IMG/VR virus record: IMGVR_UViG_3300021579_000152
Span: 1 to 20,708 of that record
Source of the DNA: a virus
Length of the DNA: 20,708 nt
Direction: 5' to 3' (one strand)
The number at the start of each line of letters is the position of its first letter. The stretch's first letter is position 1. The notes under the pieces are model-generated. The model did no database searches and was not told where the DNA came from. It was given only the letters and a program-made list of their open reading frames with translations. Below, piece after piece: positions 1-6,652 of this stretch. A program made the position numbers and the translations under genes.

Positions 1-1
1 T

Positions 2-733
2 CCGGCCACGCAGATTGTGAAACCCGTGTTTTCTTGGGAGCCGGGCGTGATGTGGCGTGAAGGCCGTGAATACGCCATCACCGTGCAATGCGACATCATT
101 GAAGGCTTGCAAGGCGCCACGGTCACGCAGCAACTGCTGCCAGACCTGAAGAAGCTGGAAGCCAAGTGGATGGAAACCGACACCCAGTCATACCGCATTG
201 AAGTGGCGGGCGCGGTGGAGGAAAGCTCTAAAGGCTCTAGCTCCATCTCGGCAGGCATGCCCGTGATGTTGTTCATCACCTTTACTTTGCTGATGCTTCA
301 GTTGCACAGCTTTAGCCGTGCCATGTTGGTGTTTTTGACCGGCCCGTTGGGCTTGGCTGGCGTGGCCGGTGCTTTGCTGGCGCTGAACCGCCCATTTGGT
401 TTCGTGGCTTTGCTCGGCGTGATTGCCTTGATGGGCATGATCCAGCGCAATTCGGTCATCCTGATTGACCAAATTGAGCAAGACCGTGCCAGCGGCGTAC
501 CCGCCTGGGAGGCGATTGTCGAATCGGCTGTGCGACGCTTGCGTCCCATCGTGCTCACGGCGGCGGCGGCGGTGTTGGCCATGATCCCGCTCACACGCAG
601 CGTGTTTTGGGGGCCCATGGCCGTCGCGATCATGGGCGGCTTGATGGTGGCCACCGTCTTGACGCTGCTTGCCTTGCCCGCTATGTACGCGGCGTGGTTT
701 AAGGTCGAAAAGCCGTCTAAAATGCAAGGCTGA
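2..733 (+). CDS. RND-family efflux transporter, C-terminal part (partial)
   Basis: Inner-membrane proton-driven efflux pump subunit of the AcrB/HAE-type RND superfamily; only the last 243 residues are in the window and the reading frame is open to the left edge. After a short periplasmic stretch, five hydrophobic segments follow: one around PVMLFITFTLLML, one around MLVFLTGPLGLAG, one with FVALLGVIALMGM followed by NSVILID, one around RPIVLTAAAAVLAMIPL, and a last one around VATVLTLLALPAMYA. This order and the NSVILID-type loop match the last transmembrane helices of RND pumps. It ends just before a strong hairpin terminator and a tRNA gene, so it is host chromosome, not phage. Drug or metal specificity cannot be told from this part. 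Confidence 0.9.
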   Translation, partial: PATQIVKPVFSWEPGVMWREGREYAITVQCDIIEGLQGATVTQQLLPDLKKLEAKWMETDTQSYRIEVAGAVEESSKGSSSISAGMPVMLFITFTLLMLQLHSFSRAMLVFLTGPLGLAGVAGALLALNRPFGFVALLGVIALMGMIQRNSVILIDQIEQDRASGVPAWEAIVESAVRRLRPIVLTAAAAVLAMIPLTRSVFWGPMAVAIMGGLMVATVLTLLALPAMYAAWFKVEKPSKMQG

Positions 734-742
734 CCGATTTCA

Positions 743-777
743 AGCGGGTGGTCTACCCTGACCACCCGTTGTTATTT
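743..777 (+). terminator. Rho-independent terminator of the RND gene
   Basis: A perfect 9-bp inverted repeat CGGGTGGTC (745-753) / GACCACCCG (760-768) with a 6-nt loop, followed by a T-rich stretch, starts 11 bp after the RND stop codon. It closes the host efflux operon before the tRNA. Confidence 0.75.
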
Positions 778-785
778 AGAAACCC

Positions 786-872
786 GCGCGGGTGGCGAAA
801 TTGGTAGACGCACCAGGTTTAGGTCCTGACGTCCGCAAGGATGTGCGGGTTCGAGTCCCGCCCCGCGCACCA
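786..872 (+). tRNA. tRNA-Leu (anticodon UAG)
   Basis: The acceptor stem GCGCGGG (786-792) pairs perfectly with CCCGCGC (862-868), followed by A and an encoded CCA (870-872). The D-arm, the anticodon loop TTTAGGT (818-824; anticodon TAG 820-822), a long class II variable arm (GTCCGCAAGGAT) and a T-loop TTCGAGT are all present, as expected for leucine tRNA. The outermost anticodon-stem pair looks like a C-A mismatch. The integrase lies downstream in the same direction, so the 3' part of this gene is the leading candidate for the phage attachment core. Confidence 0.95.
840..872 (+). other. Candidate attL region (3' end of tRNA-Leu)
   Basis: Phage tyrosine integrases commonly recombine within the T-arm and 3' end of tRNA genes, and here the integrase gene starts 188 bp downstream of the tRNA. 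The phage copy at the other end (attR) is outside the window, so the core cannot be delimited. An inverted repeat at 898-914 and repeats at 1020-1048 are alternative locations. Confidence 0.35.
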
Positions 873-897
873 ACCATTAAAAACGGTTGAATATCGG

Positions 898-914
898 CGA
901 CTGATACTGAGTCG
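898..914. repeat. Inverted repeat CGACT-N7-AGTCG
   Basis: Two 5-bp arms (898-902 and 910-914) flank a 7-bp centre, 26 bp beyond the tRNA. Short arms around a 7-bp centre resemble the core-site layout of tyrosine recombinases. The second arm sits in GAGTCGTAC, which recurs as GAGTCGCAC at 974-982. The link to recombination is inference. Confidence 0.35.
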
Positions 915-921
915 TACATTT

Positions 922-954
922 AAGCCCGCAAGCCCCGTGTTTGTGGGCTTTTTT
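922..954 (+). terminator. Rho-independent terminator after tRNA-Leu
   Basis: A 10-bp stem (922-931 with 941-950, one G-U pair) and a 9-nt loop are followed by a run of T to 954. It would end tRNA transcription and isolate the integrase gene from the host promoter. Confidence 0.8.
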
Positions 955-1019
955 GTTGCTTATTGATAGTGTCGAGTCGCACGCACTAGCGCTCAGTTTG
1001 GCCTAGTATTACACTGGTC

Positions 1020-1048
1020 TCCCGCAGAAATCCCGCAGCGTGCGGGAT
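1020..1048. repeat. TCCCGCAG repeats and hairpin ahead of the integrase
   Basis: TCCCGCAG occurs directly repeated at 1020-1027 and 1031-1038. The second copy forms a perfect 8-bp hairpin with TGCGGGAT (1030-1037 with 1041-1048, 3-nt loop). The hairpin ends 2 nt before the GGAG ribosome binding site at 1051-1054, so it could be a protein-binding site, an integrase arm site, or an RNA structure that limits integrase translation. Confidence 0.55.
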
Positions 1049-1060
1049 TTGGAGAACCAC

Positions 1061-2074
1061 ATGGCTTACCTCAGAAAACTCAAAACAGGATGGCGCGCCC
1101 AAGTCGAGCGCAAGGGCGTGCGCAAGTCCCAAATGTTTGCGACCAAGGCCGCCGCCGAACTTTGGGCGGCCCAAGAAGAAGCGGGCATATTGAAGGGGGC
1201 CAGCGGTGCATTCCCCGACAAGACGCTGGCCGACGCTTTCGACCGCTACGAGTTGGAGGTCTCCAAGTACAAGCGCGGTGCCCACGCCGAAGCCCTGCGC
1301 TTCAATGCTTGGCGCAAGAACTTTCCCAAGCTCTGCGCCAAAGTTCTTCATACCATCACCCCTGACGATATTGCCCAGTGGCGTGATGCCCGCAGGCAAG
1401 CAGTCAGTGACTCATCCGTGGTGCGCGAAGCCGCCCAGCTTCGCAACGTTTGGACGGTCGCAGCAAACGAATGGGGGTGGTGCGGTGACTCATCACCTTG
1501 GACCAAGGTAAAGATGCCACGCAAGGCCCACGCACGCACGCGCAAGACGACGTGGCAAGAGGTCAAGCGCCTAGTGCGCCACATGGGGTACGTCACGGGC
1601 AAAGCCCCGAAGACGCCGCAACAAGAAGTTGCATGGGCATTCATGGTGGCGCAGCACACCGCAATGAGGGCAGGCGAGATTCGTGGCTTGACGTGCTCGA
1701 CCGTGGACCTCACCAAGCGGGTGGCCACATTGAACGAACACAAAACAGTTGAGAGGGAGGGGGTGCGCTTCGTGCCTTTCACCAAGAAGGCAGAGCGGCT
1801 TTTGAGAGTGCTGGATGCTCAGGCCAAAGAGCTTGGCCGGGCCGAATATTTCACAATCAGTGCACAGTCACTGGACGTGCTATTCAGAAAAGTGCGCGAC
1901 CGCATATTGATTGATGACTTGCATTTTCACGATAGCCGCGCTGACGCCTTGACTCGACTATCCAAAAAGATGGATGTCATGCGCTTGGCCAAAATCAGCG
2001 GGCACCGTGACTTGAATCAACTGTTGTCAGCGTATTACCGCGAGACAGCAGCCGACATCGCCGCAACTATTTGA
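1061..2074 (+). CDS. int: Tyrosine-type site-specific integrase (phage)
   Basis: Catalyses integration and, with an excisionase, excision of the prophage. 337 residues from the ATG at 1061, chosen because GGAG lies 6 nt upstream; an in-frame GTG at 1040 has no such signal. The N-terminal half (about 1-160) fits the arm-binding and core-binding domains. The catalytic half shows R203 in HTAMRAGE, a likely Lys228, H290 and R293 in HFHDSR (HDSR instead of the common HDLR), H315 in SGHRD, and a nucleophilic Tyr at 325 or 326 in AYYR. All catalytic positions are present, so it looks active. It lies next to tRNA-Leu, as expected for the integrase end of a prophage. Its 3' end overlaps the convergent excisionase-like gene by 8 bp. 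Confidence 0.93.
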   Translation: MAYLRKLKTGWRAQVERKGVRKSQMFATKAAAELWAAQEEAGILKGASGAFPDKTLADAFDRYELEVSKYKRGAHAEALRFNAWRKNFPKLCAKVLHTITPDDIAQWRDARRQAVSDSSVVREAAQLRNVWTVAANEWGWCGDSSPWTKVKMPRKAHARTRKTTWQEVKRLVRHMGYVTGKAPKTPQQEVAWAFMVAQHTAMRAGEIRGLTCSTVDLTKRVATLNEHKTVEREGVRFVPFTKKAERLLRVLDAQAKELGRAEYFTISAQSLDVLFRKVRDRILIDDLHFHDSRADALTRLSKKMDVMRLAKISGHRDLNQLLSAYYRETAADIAATI

Positions 2075-2246
2075 GCCCGGCCCAGCTCAAGATGTCGTTG
2101 CGTTTCCACTTCTTCAAGCGCTGAGACAAATCCAAGGCTGGCTTGGGAAAGTCAGGCCGTTTGATGATGCGAGCAACGCAATGCGCGCGTGACACGCCAA
2201 GCAAGTTGGCGATTTCTTTGGTGCCCATGAGTTCCGTTAAAGTCAT
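2067..2246 (-). CDS. AlpA/excisionase-like small DNA-binding protein
   Basis: 59 residues. The ATG at 2246 is chosen over one 48 nt upstream because it follows AAGGAGAA at good spacing. The segment ELMGTKEIANLLGVSRAHC is a helix-turn-helix of the AlpA/MerR-like type, followed by RPDFPKP and KRNDILSWA, a typical AlpA ending in which the conserved Trp closes the wing. Such proteins act as phage excisionases or regulators that bend DNA at att. It is the last gene of the leftward early operon and converges on int with an 8-bp overlap, a position consistent with a Xis role. The function is inferred from fold and location. Confidence 0.7.
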   Translation of the reverse strand: MTLTELMGTKEIANLLGVSRAHCVARIIKRPDFPKPALDLSQRLKKWKRNDILSWAGLK

Positions 2247-2256
2247 TTTGTTCTCC

Positions 2257-2454
2257 TTATTTTTGTGTGCATGTGTGGGTGTGCGGCTCATCAACTTTGA
2301 GCCAAAACACTTCGGCGCAGTCAGGGCAAGTCACCTTTGAGCGCTTGCCAAAGATGCGGTCCATGCCTTCGCTGAAAGCGTCGTGATTGGTTGGCCGGGT
2401 GGCAGAGCCTTTGCCTGCCTCGCGGTTTTGAGTTGGTGTGTTGTCTTCGCTCAT
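2257..2454 (-). CDS. Small phage protein with possible zinc-binding CxxC
   Basis: 65 residues; no family recognised. The N-terminal half is polar and low in hydrophobics (MSEDNTPTQNREAGKG). The C-terminal half has CPDCAEVFWLKV followed by HTHTC, so two cysteines plus a downstream His/Cys cluster could form a small zinc ribbon. Its start overlaps the stop of the upstream gene by 4 bp, so it is translationally coupled within the leftward early operon. Confidence 0.65.
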   Translation of the reverse strand: MSEDNTPTQNREAGKGSATRPTNHDAFSEGMDRIFGKRSKVTCPDCAEVFWLKVDEPHTHTCTQK

Positions 2455-2852
2455 AGTTGCCCTTGTGTCCCAGCGCGGCGCTCTGCGCGCAATGTGTCGC
2501 GTGATTTGCCCATGTTGAAAACGCTGTTCATTGAAAACAATGCGTGGCGTTTGCGGTCATAGCGGCGGCGGGTTTCCAAATCGTTTGGCTTTGGCTTCTT
2601 CGCGTCATGGCGCTTGCCCACGTAGTAGATGGCACGCGGGTATCTGCGCTGGCTTTCGGCATCGTGCGTCCAGCCAGTGATGTAGATTTGCTTGCCCATG
2701 CGTGGCGTTTCTTTGTGAAGGCGCGACAAAATGGCGGCGATTGATTCCTTGTCAACGCCCACGGCTTCTTGAATTTCGGTGCGCGTCATTGGTCCGAGCT
2801 CGCGCAGCTTTTTGAGAATGCCTTTGGTGATCTCACCGTACTTGGCACGCAT
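2451..2852 (-). CDS. Winged-helix phage protein
   Basis: 133 residues. Residues 1-55 (EITKGILKKLRELGPMTRTEIQEAVGVDKESIAAILSRL, given in part as a helix-turn-helix around EIQEAVGVDKESIAAI) look like a winged helix-turn-helix, followed by an IYITGWTHD strand pair as the wing. The C-terminal half is very basic (KKPKPND, RRRYDRKRHA). This points to a DNA-binding early regulator, but no named family is recognised. Its start codon shares one base with the stop of the 50-residue gene upstream. Confidence 0.7.
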   Translation of the reverse strand: MRAKYGEITKGILKKLRELGPMTRTEIQEAVGVDKESIAAILSRLHKETPRMGKQIYITGWTHDAESQRRYPRAIYYVGKRHDAKKPKPNDLETRRRYDRKRHALFSMNSVFNMGKSRDTLRAERRAGTQGQL

Positions 2853-3004
2853 TACACAAACCCCTTGTGGTCGGGTGCTGTCCAGCCTTTGGGCCAGTCA
2901 GCGGTGCGTTTGAAATTTCTCATGTTCTTTTTCTCAATTAGGTGGGCCACCAAACTGGCACTGTGCTCAGGCGGAATTGCCGCCAGCCCGGTGGCCCTTA
3001 TCAC
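2852..3004 (-). CDS. Small phage protein (50 residues, GTG start)
   Basis: This short frame fills the gap between the DUF2303 gene and the winged-helix gene: it begins with a GTG directly after the DUF2303 stop codon, and its TAA shares a base with the next ATG. AAGGG lies about 7 nt before the GTG. The product starts VIRATGLAAIPPEHS and ends WTAPDHKGFV. No family recognised. An internal ATG (2923) would give only 23 residues. Gap-free packing is the main support. Confidence 0.5.
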   Translation of the reverse strand: MIRATGLAAIPPEHSASLVAHLIEKKNMRNFKRTADWPKGWTAPDHKGFV

Positions 3005-3832
3005 TTAGTCGCCCTTGGCGTATTCGCCCAGCATCACGGGCATGGAGTTGCCCAGCGCATCACGCATGAGGTTGGCCAGCTCATTGGCCATTTCTTCTTC
3101 ATGCACTTCTTGCTTGACGATTCGCAAGGTGATTGAAGGCTTGTCGTTTCCAGTCAGCACACTCAAGCGCAAAACAAAGTGGCGCACGACCAGCTCTTTG
3201 TATGGGTTGCAGGTGAAATAAATCACGGTTGGGATTGGGTCTTGGCTGGTTGCCTGCACTGACTCAAACGCGCTTTTGCTGGCGCTCAACGATTGCTCGC
3301 TGGCTTCAATCTTGCGGCTTGATTCGATGGTCAATTTGCGCACGGCAGCAATGGCGTGCTTGGCTTTGACTTCGTTTTCGTCCGTGAAGAATTGCAGGTT
3401 CTCGGCCCAGTCTTCAAAAAACTCGGCAACCATGGATTGCGACAAGGCGCGGCCTTGAGCGGTCGCCAGCAGTGCGGAGTAGGCAGCGGTGCGCTTGAGT
3501 TTCAAGCGGGCTTTGTTGTCGGCATGGCCGGGCAGTGTGGGGGTGCCAAGGTTGAGCACGGCAACGGCTGTCATTTCTTCGGCGTCAATGAATACCGCTG
3601 CGCCTTCTTCTTGGTTGGTCGTGGCGTAGGTGGCAAAGTCCTTGATTGCGAGCGTTGACATAAGGCCACGGATGCGGCGACGGTTTGGAAGGTAGGTTTC
3701 CAAGTCGTGCTTCTTGAATCGCTCGGGCAGGGCCACCACGGCAGCGGTGCCGATTGTTTTTTTGAATGCGTCGCTGGCTTGGTAAATACCAGTGCCTTCG
3801 TTGATTGCGTCGATTGCTTCTTTGTTCAACAT
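3005..3832 (-). CDS. YfdQ-like DUF2303 phage protein
   Basis: 275 residues, a usual length for the DUF2303 (YfdQ) family found in early regions of lambdoid and related phages; the molecular function is unknown. The N-terminus carries ALPERFKKHDLETYLPNRRRIRG, recognised in part by HDLETYLPNRRR, typical of the family, followed by an FIDAEEMTAVAVLNLG strand region and a C-terminal alpha-rich segment with EVHEEEMANELANLM. The start follows a leader containing CTGAAAGAAAACC also seen before other genes here. It lies downstream of SSB and recombination genes, so a role in DNA metabolism is plausible but not shown. Confidence 0.8.
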   Translation of the reverse strand: MLNKEAIDAINEGTGIYQASDAFKKTIGTAAVVALPERFKKHDLETYLPNRRRIRGLMSTLAIKDFATYATTNQEEGAAVFIDAEEMTAVAVLNLGTPTLPGHADNKARLKLKRTAAYSALLATAQGRALSQSMVAEFFEDWAENLQFFTDENEVKAKHAIAAVRKLTIESSRKIEASEQSLSASKSAFESVQATSQDPIPTVIYFTCNPYKELVVRHFVLRLSVLTGNDKPSITLRIVKQEVHEEEMANELANLMRDALGNSMPVMLGEYAKGD

Positions 3833-3854
3833 GGTTTTCTTTCAGAGTTTCGAC

Positions 3855-4211
3855 TTAGGCGATTTCGCCTTGCTTGCCAAACAGGGGGGCTTGGGCAATG
3901 CTCATTGCGCCGCCTTTGCCAACGTGCATGACGGTGGAGGTTTCGATTTCTTCGCTTTGGTTGCCCATTGAGGTGGGGTTGGCGAACTTGACGCCGTGCA
4001 CGATGCGCACTTGGTGTGTGCCCGGAATCTTGAGCACTTCAAACGACACGGACACTTTGCCCTTGCGCTCATGGTCAACCACGGCAGCGGCGACGCGTGA
4101 GAGCGCGGTGGAGAGCATCACCTCGAATTGGCCACCGTCCAAGTCGGTGATGAATTCGGCCACATCGGTAGCGGCGGTTGATGGGCGGGTGGATTTGTTT
4201 TTCTCTGTCAT
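3855..4211 (-). CDS. Conserved phage early protein, unknown function
   Basis: 118 residues. The N-terminus is polar (MTEKNKSTRPSTAATD), then comes a mixed helix/strand core with HERKGKVSVSFEVLKIPGT followed by HQVRIVHGVKF. No catalytic motif is seen. Genes of this kind commonly sit directly upstream of DUF2303 genes, as here, with a 22-bp gap. The leader before the ATG is CTCAGAAAGAAGACC. Function unknown. Confidence 0.65.
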   Translation of the reverse strand: MTEKNKSTRPSTAATDVAEFITDLDGGQFEVMLSTALSRVAAAVVDHERKGKVSVSFEVLKIPGTHQVRIVHGVKFANPTSMGNQSEEIETSTVMHVGKGGAMSIAQAPLFGKQGEIA

Positions 4212-4226
4212 GGTCTTCTTTCTGAG

Positions 4227-4550
4227 TTACTGGATTTGCCAAAGGGAAACCGGGTTGCAGTGCACTTTGGGGTCGGTGGCTGTTGTCCAGCCTTTTTTCA
4301 CAATCAGCTTGGCGCGAGCTGCGCGCAGCATCACGGAGCCCCAAGCACGTTTGTCGGGTGGTGTAACCAGTCCATGAAACTCAGCATGTGAGCGGACCAA
4401 TTCGCTTGTGATGAACTCGCCTTGGCCAAGCAAGACGACCAAGTTCTTGAGCGCGATAAACGCGTTGTCTGACCAGTTGGCGTGCACGCGGTCTGCATGG
4501 TTGATGGCGCGTTCAATGCCGTGGTCACGTAATGTTTGAGCTTCATTCAT
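4227..4550 (-). CDS. Phage early protein, possible winged helix
   Basis: 107 residues, start supported by GGAG 8 nt upstream. The N-terminus has HADRVHANWSDNAF and a helix ALKNLVVLLG, then FITSELVRSHAEFHGLVTP and a region WGSVMLRAARAKLIVKKG, which could be the recognition and wing parts of a winged-helix fold. Similar short proteins occur between SSB and DUF2303 genes in other phages (recollection, not a search). No enzymatic motif. Confidence 0.6.
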   Translation of the reverse strand: MNEAQTLRDHGIERAINHADRVHANWSDNAFIALKNLVVLLGQGEFITSELVRSHAEFHGLVTPPDKRAWGSVMLRAARAKLIVKKGWTTATDPKVHCNPVSLWQIQ

Positions 4551-4567
4551 GGTGGTTACTCCGTGGG

Positions 4568-5038
4568 TTAGAAGGGGATGTCGTCGTCCATGTCCTCAAA
4601 GCCGCCGCGTGCGGGTGTAGAGGGCTGACGTTGTGGTGCTGGCTGACGTGGTGCGGCAGGACGGGCATATCCGGCGTTGTTGCCACCGCCTTGGTTGTCG
4701 TCGCGTCCACCCAAGAGTTGCAACTCAGTGGCCACGATGTCGCAGGTGGGCTTTTCAACGCCAGTGTTTTTGTCGGTGTAGACGCCGTACTTCAAGCGGC
4801 CCTCGACGTAGAGCGGGCGACCTTTCTTGACGTACTCGCCAGCAATCTCAGCCAAACGGTCATAGAAGGTGATGCGGTGCCATTGCGTGTCCTCAATGGT
4901 TTCTCCAGTGGACTTGTCTTTGCGTCGGCTGGATGTGGCCAAGCTGATATTGGCGACGGCTTGGCCGCTTGGTAGGTAGCGCACTTCGGGGTCGCGGCCA
5001 CAGTTGCCGACGAGGATGACTTTGTTAACGGATGCCAT
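4568..5038 (-). CDS. ssb: Single-stranded DNA-binding protein
   Basis: 156 residues. Residues 1-112 form the OB-fold domain with the hallmark start MASVNKVILVGNCGRDPEVRY, seen in part as NKVILVGN, then WHRITFYDRLAE and a KYGVYTDKNTG hairpin. A disordered Gly/Pro/Gln-rich linker with APRQPAPQRQP leads to the acidic tip DDDIPF that recruits host and phage DNA-repair partners. Length and architecture match bacterial SSB. It is a phage copy in the recombination module with ERF and the PD-(D/E)XK nuclease, where it would coat single strands during replication and annealing. Confidence 0.97.
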   Translation of the reverse strand: MASVNKVILVGNCGRDPEVRYLPSGQAVANISLATSSRRKDKSTGETIEDTQWHRITFYDRLAEIAGEYVKKGRPLYVEGRLKYGVYTDKNTGVEKPTCDIVATELQLLGGRDDNQGGGNNAGYARPAAPRQPAPQRQPSTPARGGFEDMDDDIPF

Positions 5039-5049
5039 GTTTTTCTTTC

Positions 5050-5835
5050 TTATGCAGCGCGAGCGGCAATGCTTCGTTCTTCTTTAGCCAACACTCCGGG
5101 GTAGAGCTGGCCAGCCTTTTTGAATGCGCGGGCTTGCGCACCCAAAAACTTGGTATCAGCGGCAATGCACTCAATGGGCGCGGTGCCATTGGCCACGGCC
5201 TTGATGAGCGCCATGAGGTCGGTGACTTCTGCGCTGAATGTCGAGCGGGTGCTAATGCCTGAGACCTTGGCAGGCGCTTCGATGGTTGGGGTGATGCTCA
5301 CGACGTTGGAGGTCATCACGGCTATTGCGGCTTGTTCTTGTGCGTCATTGGCGGCCTGCATTGCTAGGGTGGCGGCTTGTGTGTCGCCAGCTTCGGCGGC
5401 GGCTTGCGCTTGGGCTTGCGCCTCGGCAGCGGCTTGCGCTTGCTCTTGTTCGATCTTGGCCAAGCGTGCGCGCTCGATGCGGGCTTCTTCTTCTGCCACG
5501 CGTCGTGCCTCGGCGGCCAAGCGCTCTTGCTCATTCAAATAATTGAGCATCGAGCGTTTGTGCACTGCTTCGGTTTTTGCCAAGTTCTCTTTGGCAGGGC
5601 GGAACAACTCAGCGACTGCCTTGGCCGCTTGCTTGAGTGGATTGGTTATTGAGGACTCCATGGCCTCAATTTCTTTTGCACGTTTTTTTGCGTGGCGGAG
5701 TTCTTCGCTGGCCAGCTCATACATGAGCGGGCTGTCAATCACGTAGGCAATTGCATCGTCAAGCTGCTTTTGCGTTTCGGTAGTGAGCGCGATGGCAGCG
5801 CTTGCGTCATAGGTCAGGGTATCGGTGGTTTTCAT
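5050..5835 (-). CDS. Alanine-rich coiled-coil phage protein in the recombination module
   Basis: 261 residues from the ATG at 5835, chosen because it overlaps the upstream stop by 4 bp; the same frame stays open far upstream without further support. Residues 20-100 are helical (ASEELRHAKKRAKEIEAME). Residues 100-175 are an uninterrupted Ala/Glu/Gln/Arg coiled coil (ARRVAEEEARIERARLAK), followed by a linker and a compact C-terminal domain (about 200-261) with AEVTDLMALIKAVANG and CIAADTKFLGAQARAFKKAG. The nuclease gene precedes it and SSB follows, so it may be a partner in end processing or annealing, but no enzyme motif is visible. Confidence 0.75.
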   Translation of the reverse strand: MKTTDTLTYDASAAIALTTETQKQLDDAIAYVIDSPLMYELASEELRHAKKRAKEIEAMESSITNPLKQAAKAVAELFRPAKENLAKTEAVHKRSMLNYLNEQERLAAEARRVAEEEARIERARLAKIEQEQAQAAAEAQAQAQAAAEAGDTQAATLAMQAANDAQEQAAIAVMTSNVVSITPTIEAPAKVSGISTRSTFSAEVTDLMALIKAVANGTAPIECIAADTKFLGAQARAFKKAGQLYPGVLAKEERSIAARAA

Positions 5836-6434
5836 TTGGATGCGTCCTTGAGTTTTGGGGTGATGCGGTGACGTGTGCACCAGTTGCGCACGGTCAAGAG
5901 GGAACAGAAAACGGGCCAGTCGGTTTGGTCCGTGTAGTGCTTGGCCACATAGGTGCTGTCGCCTTTGAGTTGCACGGCCATGCGGTGAATGACGGGCTCT
6001 GCAAGTGCCTTCTCGTAGGCGGCGAGCTGGGGGCCCACGCTTGGATAGAGGTCGATTGAGCTTTTGATGTCCAGCAAGGTGCTCATGCCGTCCACATAGC
6101 CATAGCGGTCCAGCGTCCCGGCGTAGCCAAGCGTTTTGTTGTGCACTTGCTTTTCGATGTGCACCCACTTGGCCGCGTGGTCGGCGGAGAACTTGCGCCA
6201 TGCCATGAGGTAGGGCACCAGCGCCGGGTCGAGGGCAATGAGGTCGAGCTCGCCCAAGTCGTCGAGCTCGCAGGCTTTGTGCACTGCGGTACCGAAGTCG
6301 GACGCGGCCTTGAGCACGGGCGCAGGCACCATGTCCAAGTCAGTCAATGGTTTGAGAATGGTGGTCACGCCGGGCACCACGTTGCCTTTGTAGCGGTAGG
6401 TGTGCGTGGCTTCGTCAAAGGTAAGGGCGCTCAT
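5832..6434 (-). CDS. PD-(D/E)XK (RecB/Cas4-like) exonuclease
   Basis: 200 residues. The motifs of RecB-type PD-(D/E)XK nucleases appear in order: FGTAVHKACE (H52 and E56), GYAGTLDRYG (D109), LLDIKSS (D122 and K124, the metal-binding and catalytic pair) and QLAAYEKA (Q137, Y140). It probably resects double-strand ends to give single strands for the ERF annealing protein encoded two genes upstream, a pairing comparable to lambda Exo/Beta. Both ends are in 4-bp overlaps with neighbours. No helicase or Fe-S cysteine cluster is visible, unlike full Cas4 or AddB. Confidence 0.85.
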   Translation of the reverse strand: MSALTFDEATHTYRYKGNVVPGVTTILKPLTDLDMVPAPVLKAASDFGTAVHKACELDDLGELDLIALDPALVPYLMAWRKFSADHAAKWVHIEKQVHNKTLGYAGTLDRYGYVDGMSTLLDIKSSIDLYPSVGPQLAAYEKALAEPVIHRMAVQLKGDSTYVAKHYTDQTDWPVFCSLLTVRNWCTRHRITPKLKDASK

Positions 6435-6652
6435 TTGGTGCCCTTGGTAGCAAGATTGACCACGTTCTTAGCCGTCGCATAGGAATGCCCATTTGGCGAA
6501 CCTTCTGCATAGACTGTTTGGCGTTTGCTCAGTGGCCACCAGTGGACGTTTACCAACCCGCCGACGACAAGAATTCGACCATCCGGGTATTGAATAACTT
6601 GCAACTCAGCCTCGCGGGCTAATCGCTTCAATGTTTGGATTTGGGTGCTCAT
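6431..6652 (-). CDS. Small phage protein between ERF and nuclease genes
   Basis: 73 residues; no family recognised. It contains VQIIQ-like strands around LQVIQYPDGRILVVGGLVNV, then HWWPLSKRQTVYAEGS and a basic tail. It is coupled on both sides by 4-bp overlaps (6649-6652 and 6431-6434), so it is made together with the annealing protein and the nuclease. Confidence 0.7.
   Translation of the reverse strand: MSTQIQTLKRLAREAELQVIQYPDGRILVVGGLVNVHWWPLSKRQTVYAEGSPNGHSYATAKNVVNLATKGTK

Noticed and set aside
188-765. Long minus-strand frames over the RND gene
   Set aside because: They are shadows of a clear membrane-transport frame; their translations are His/Gln/Arg-rich with no protein-like pattern.
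5839-6201. N-terminal extension of the coiled-coil protein upstream of 5835
   Set aside because: The open frame continues but overlaps the nuclease gene and is Arg/His-rich; the ATG at 5835 with its 4-bp overlap is the natural start.
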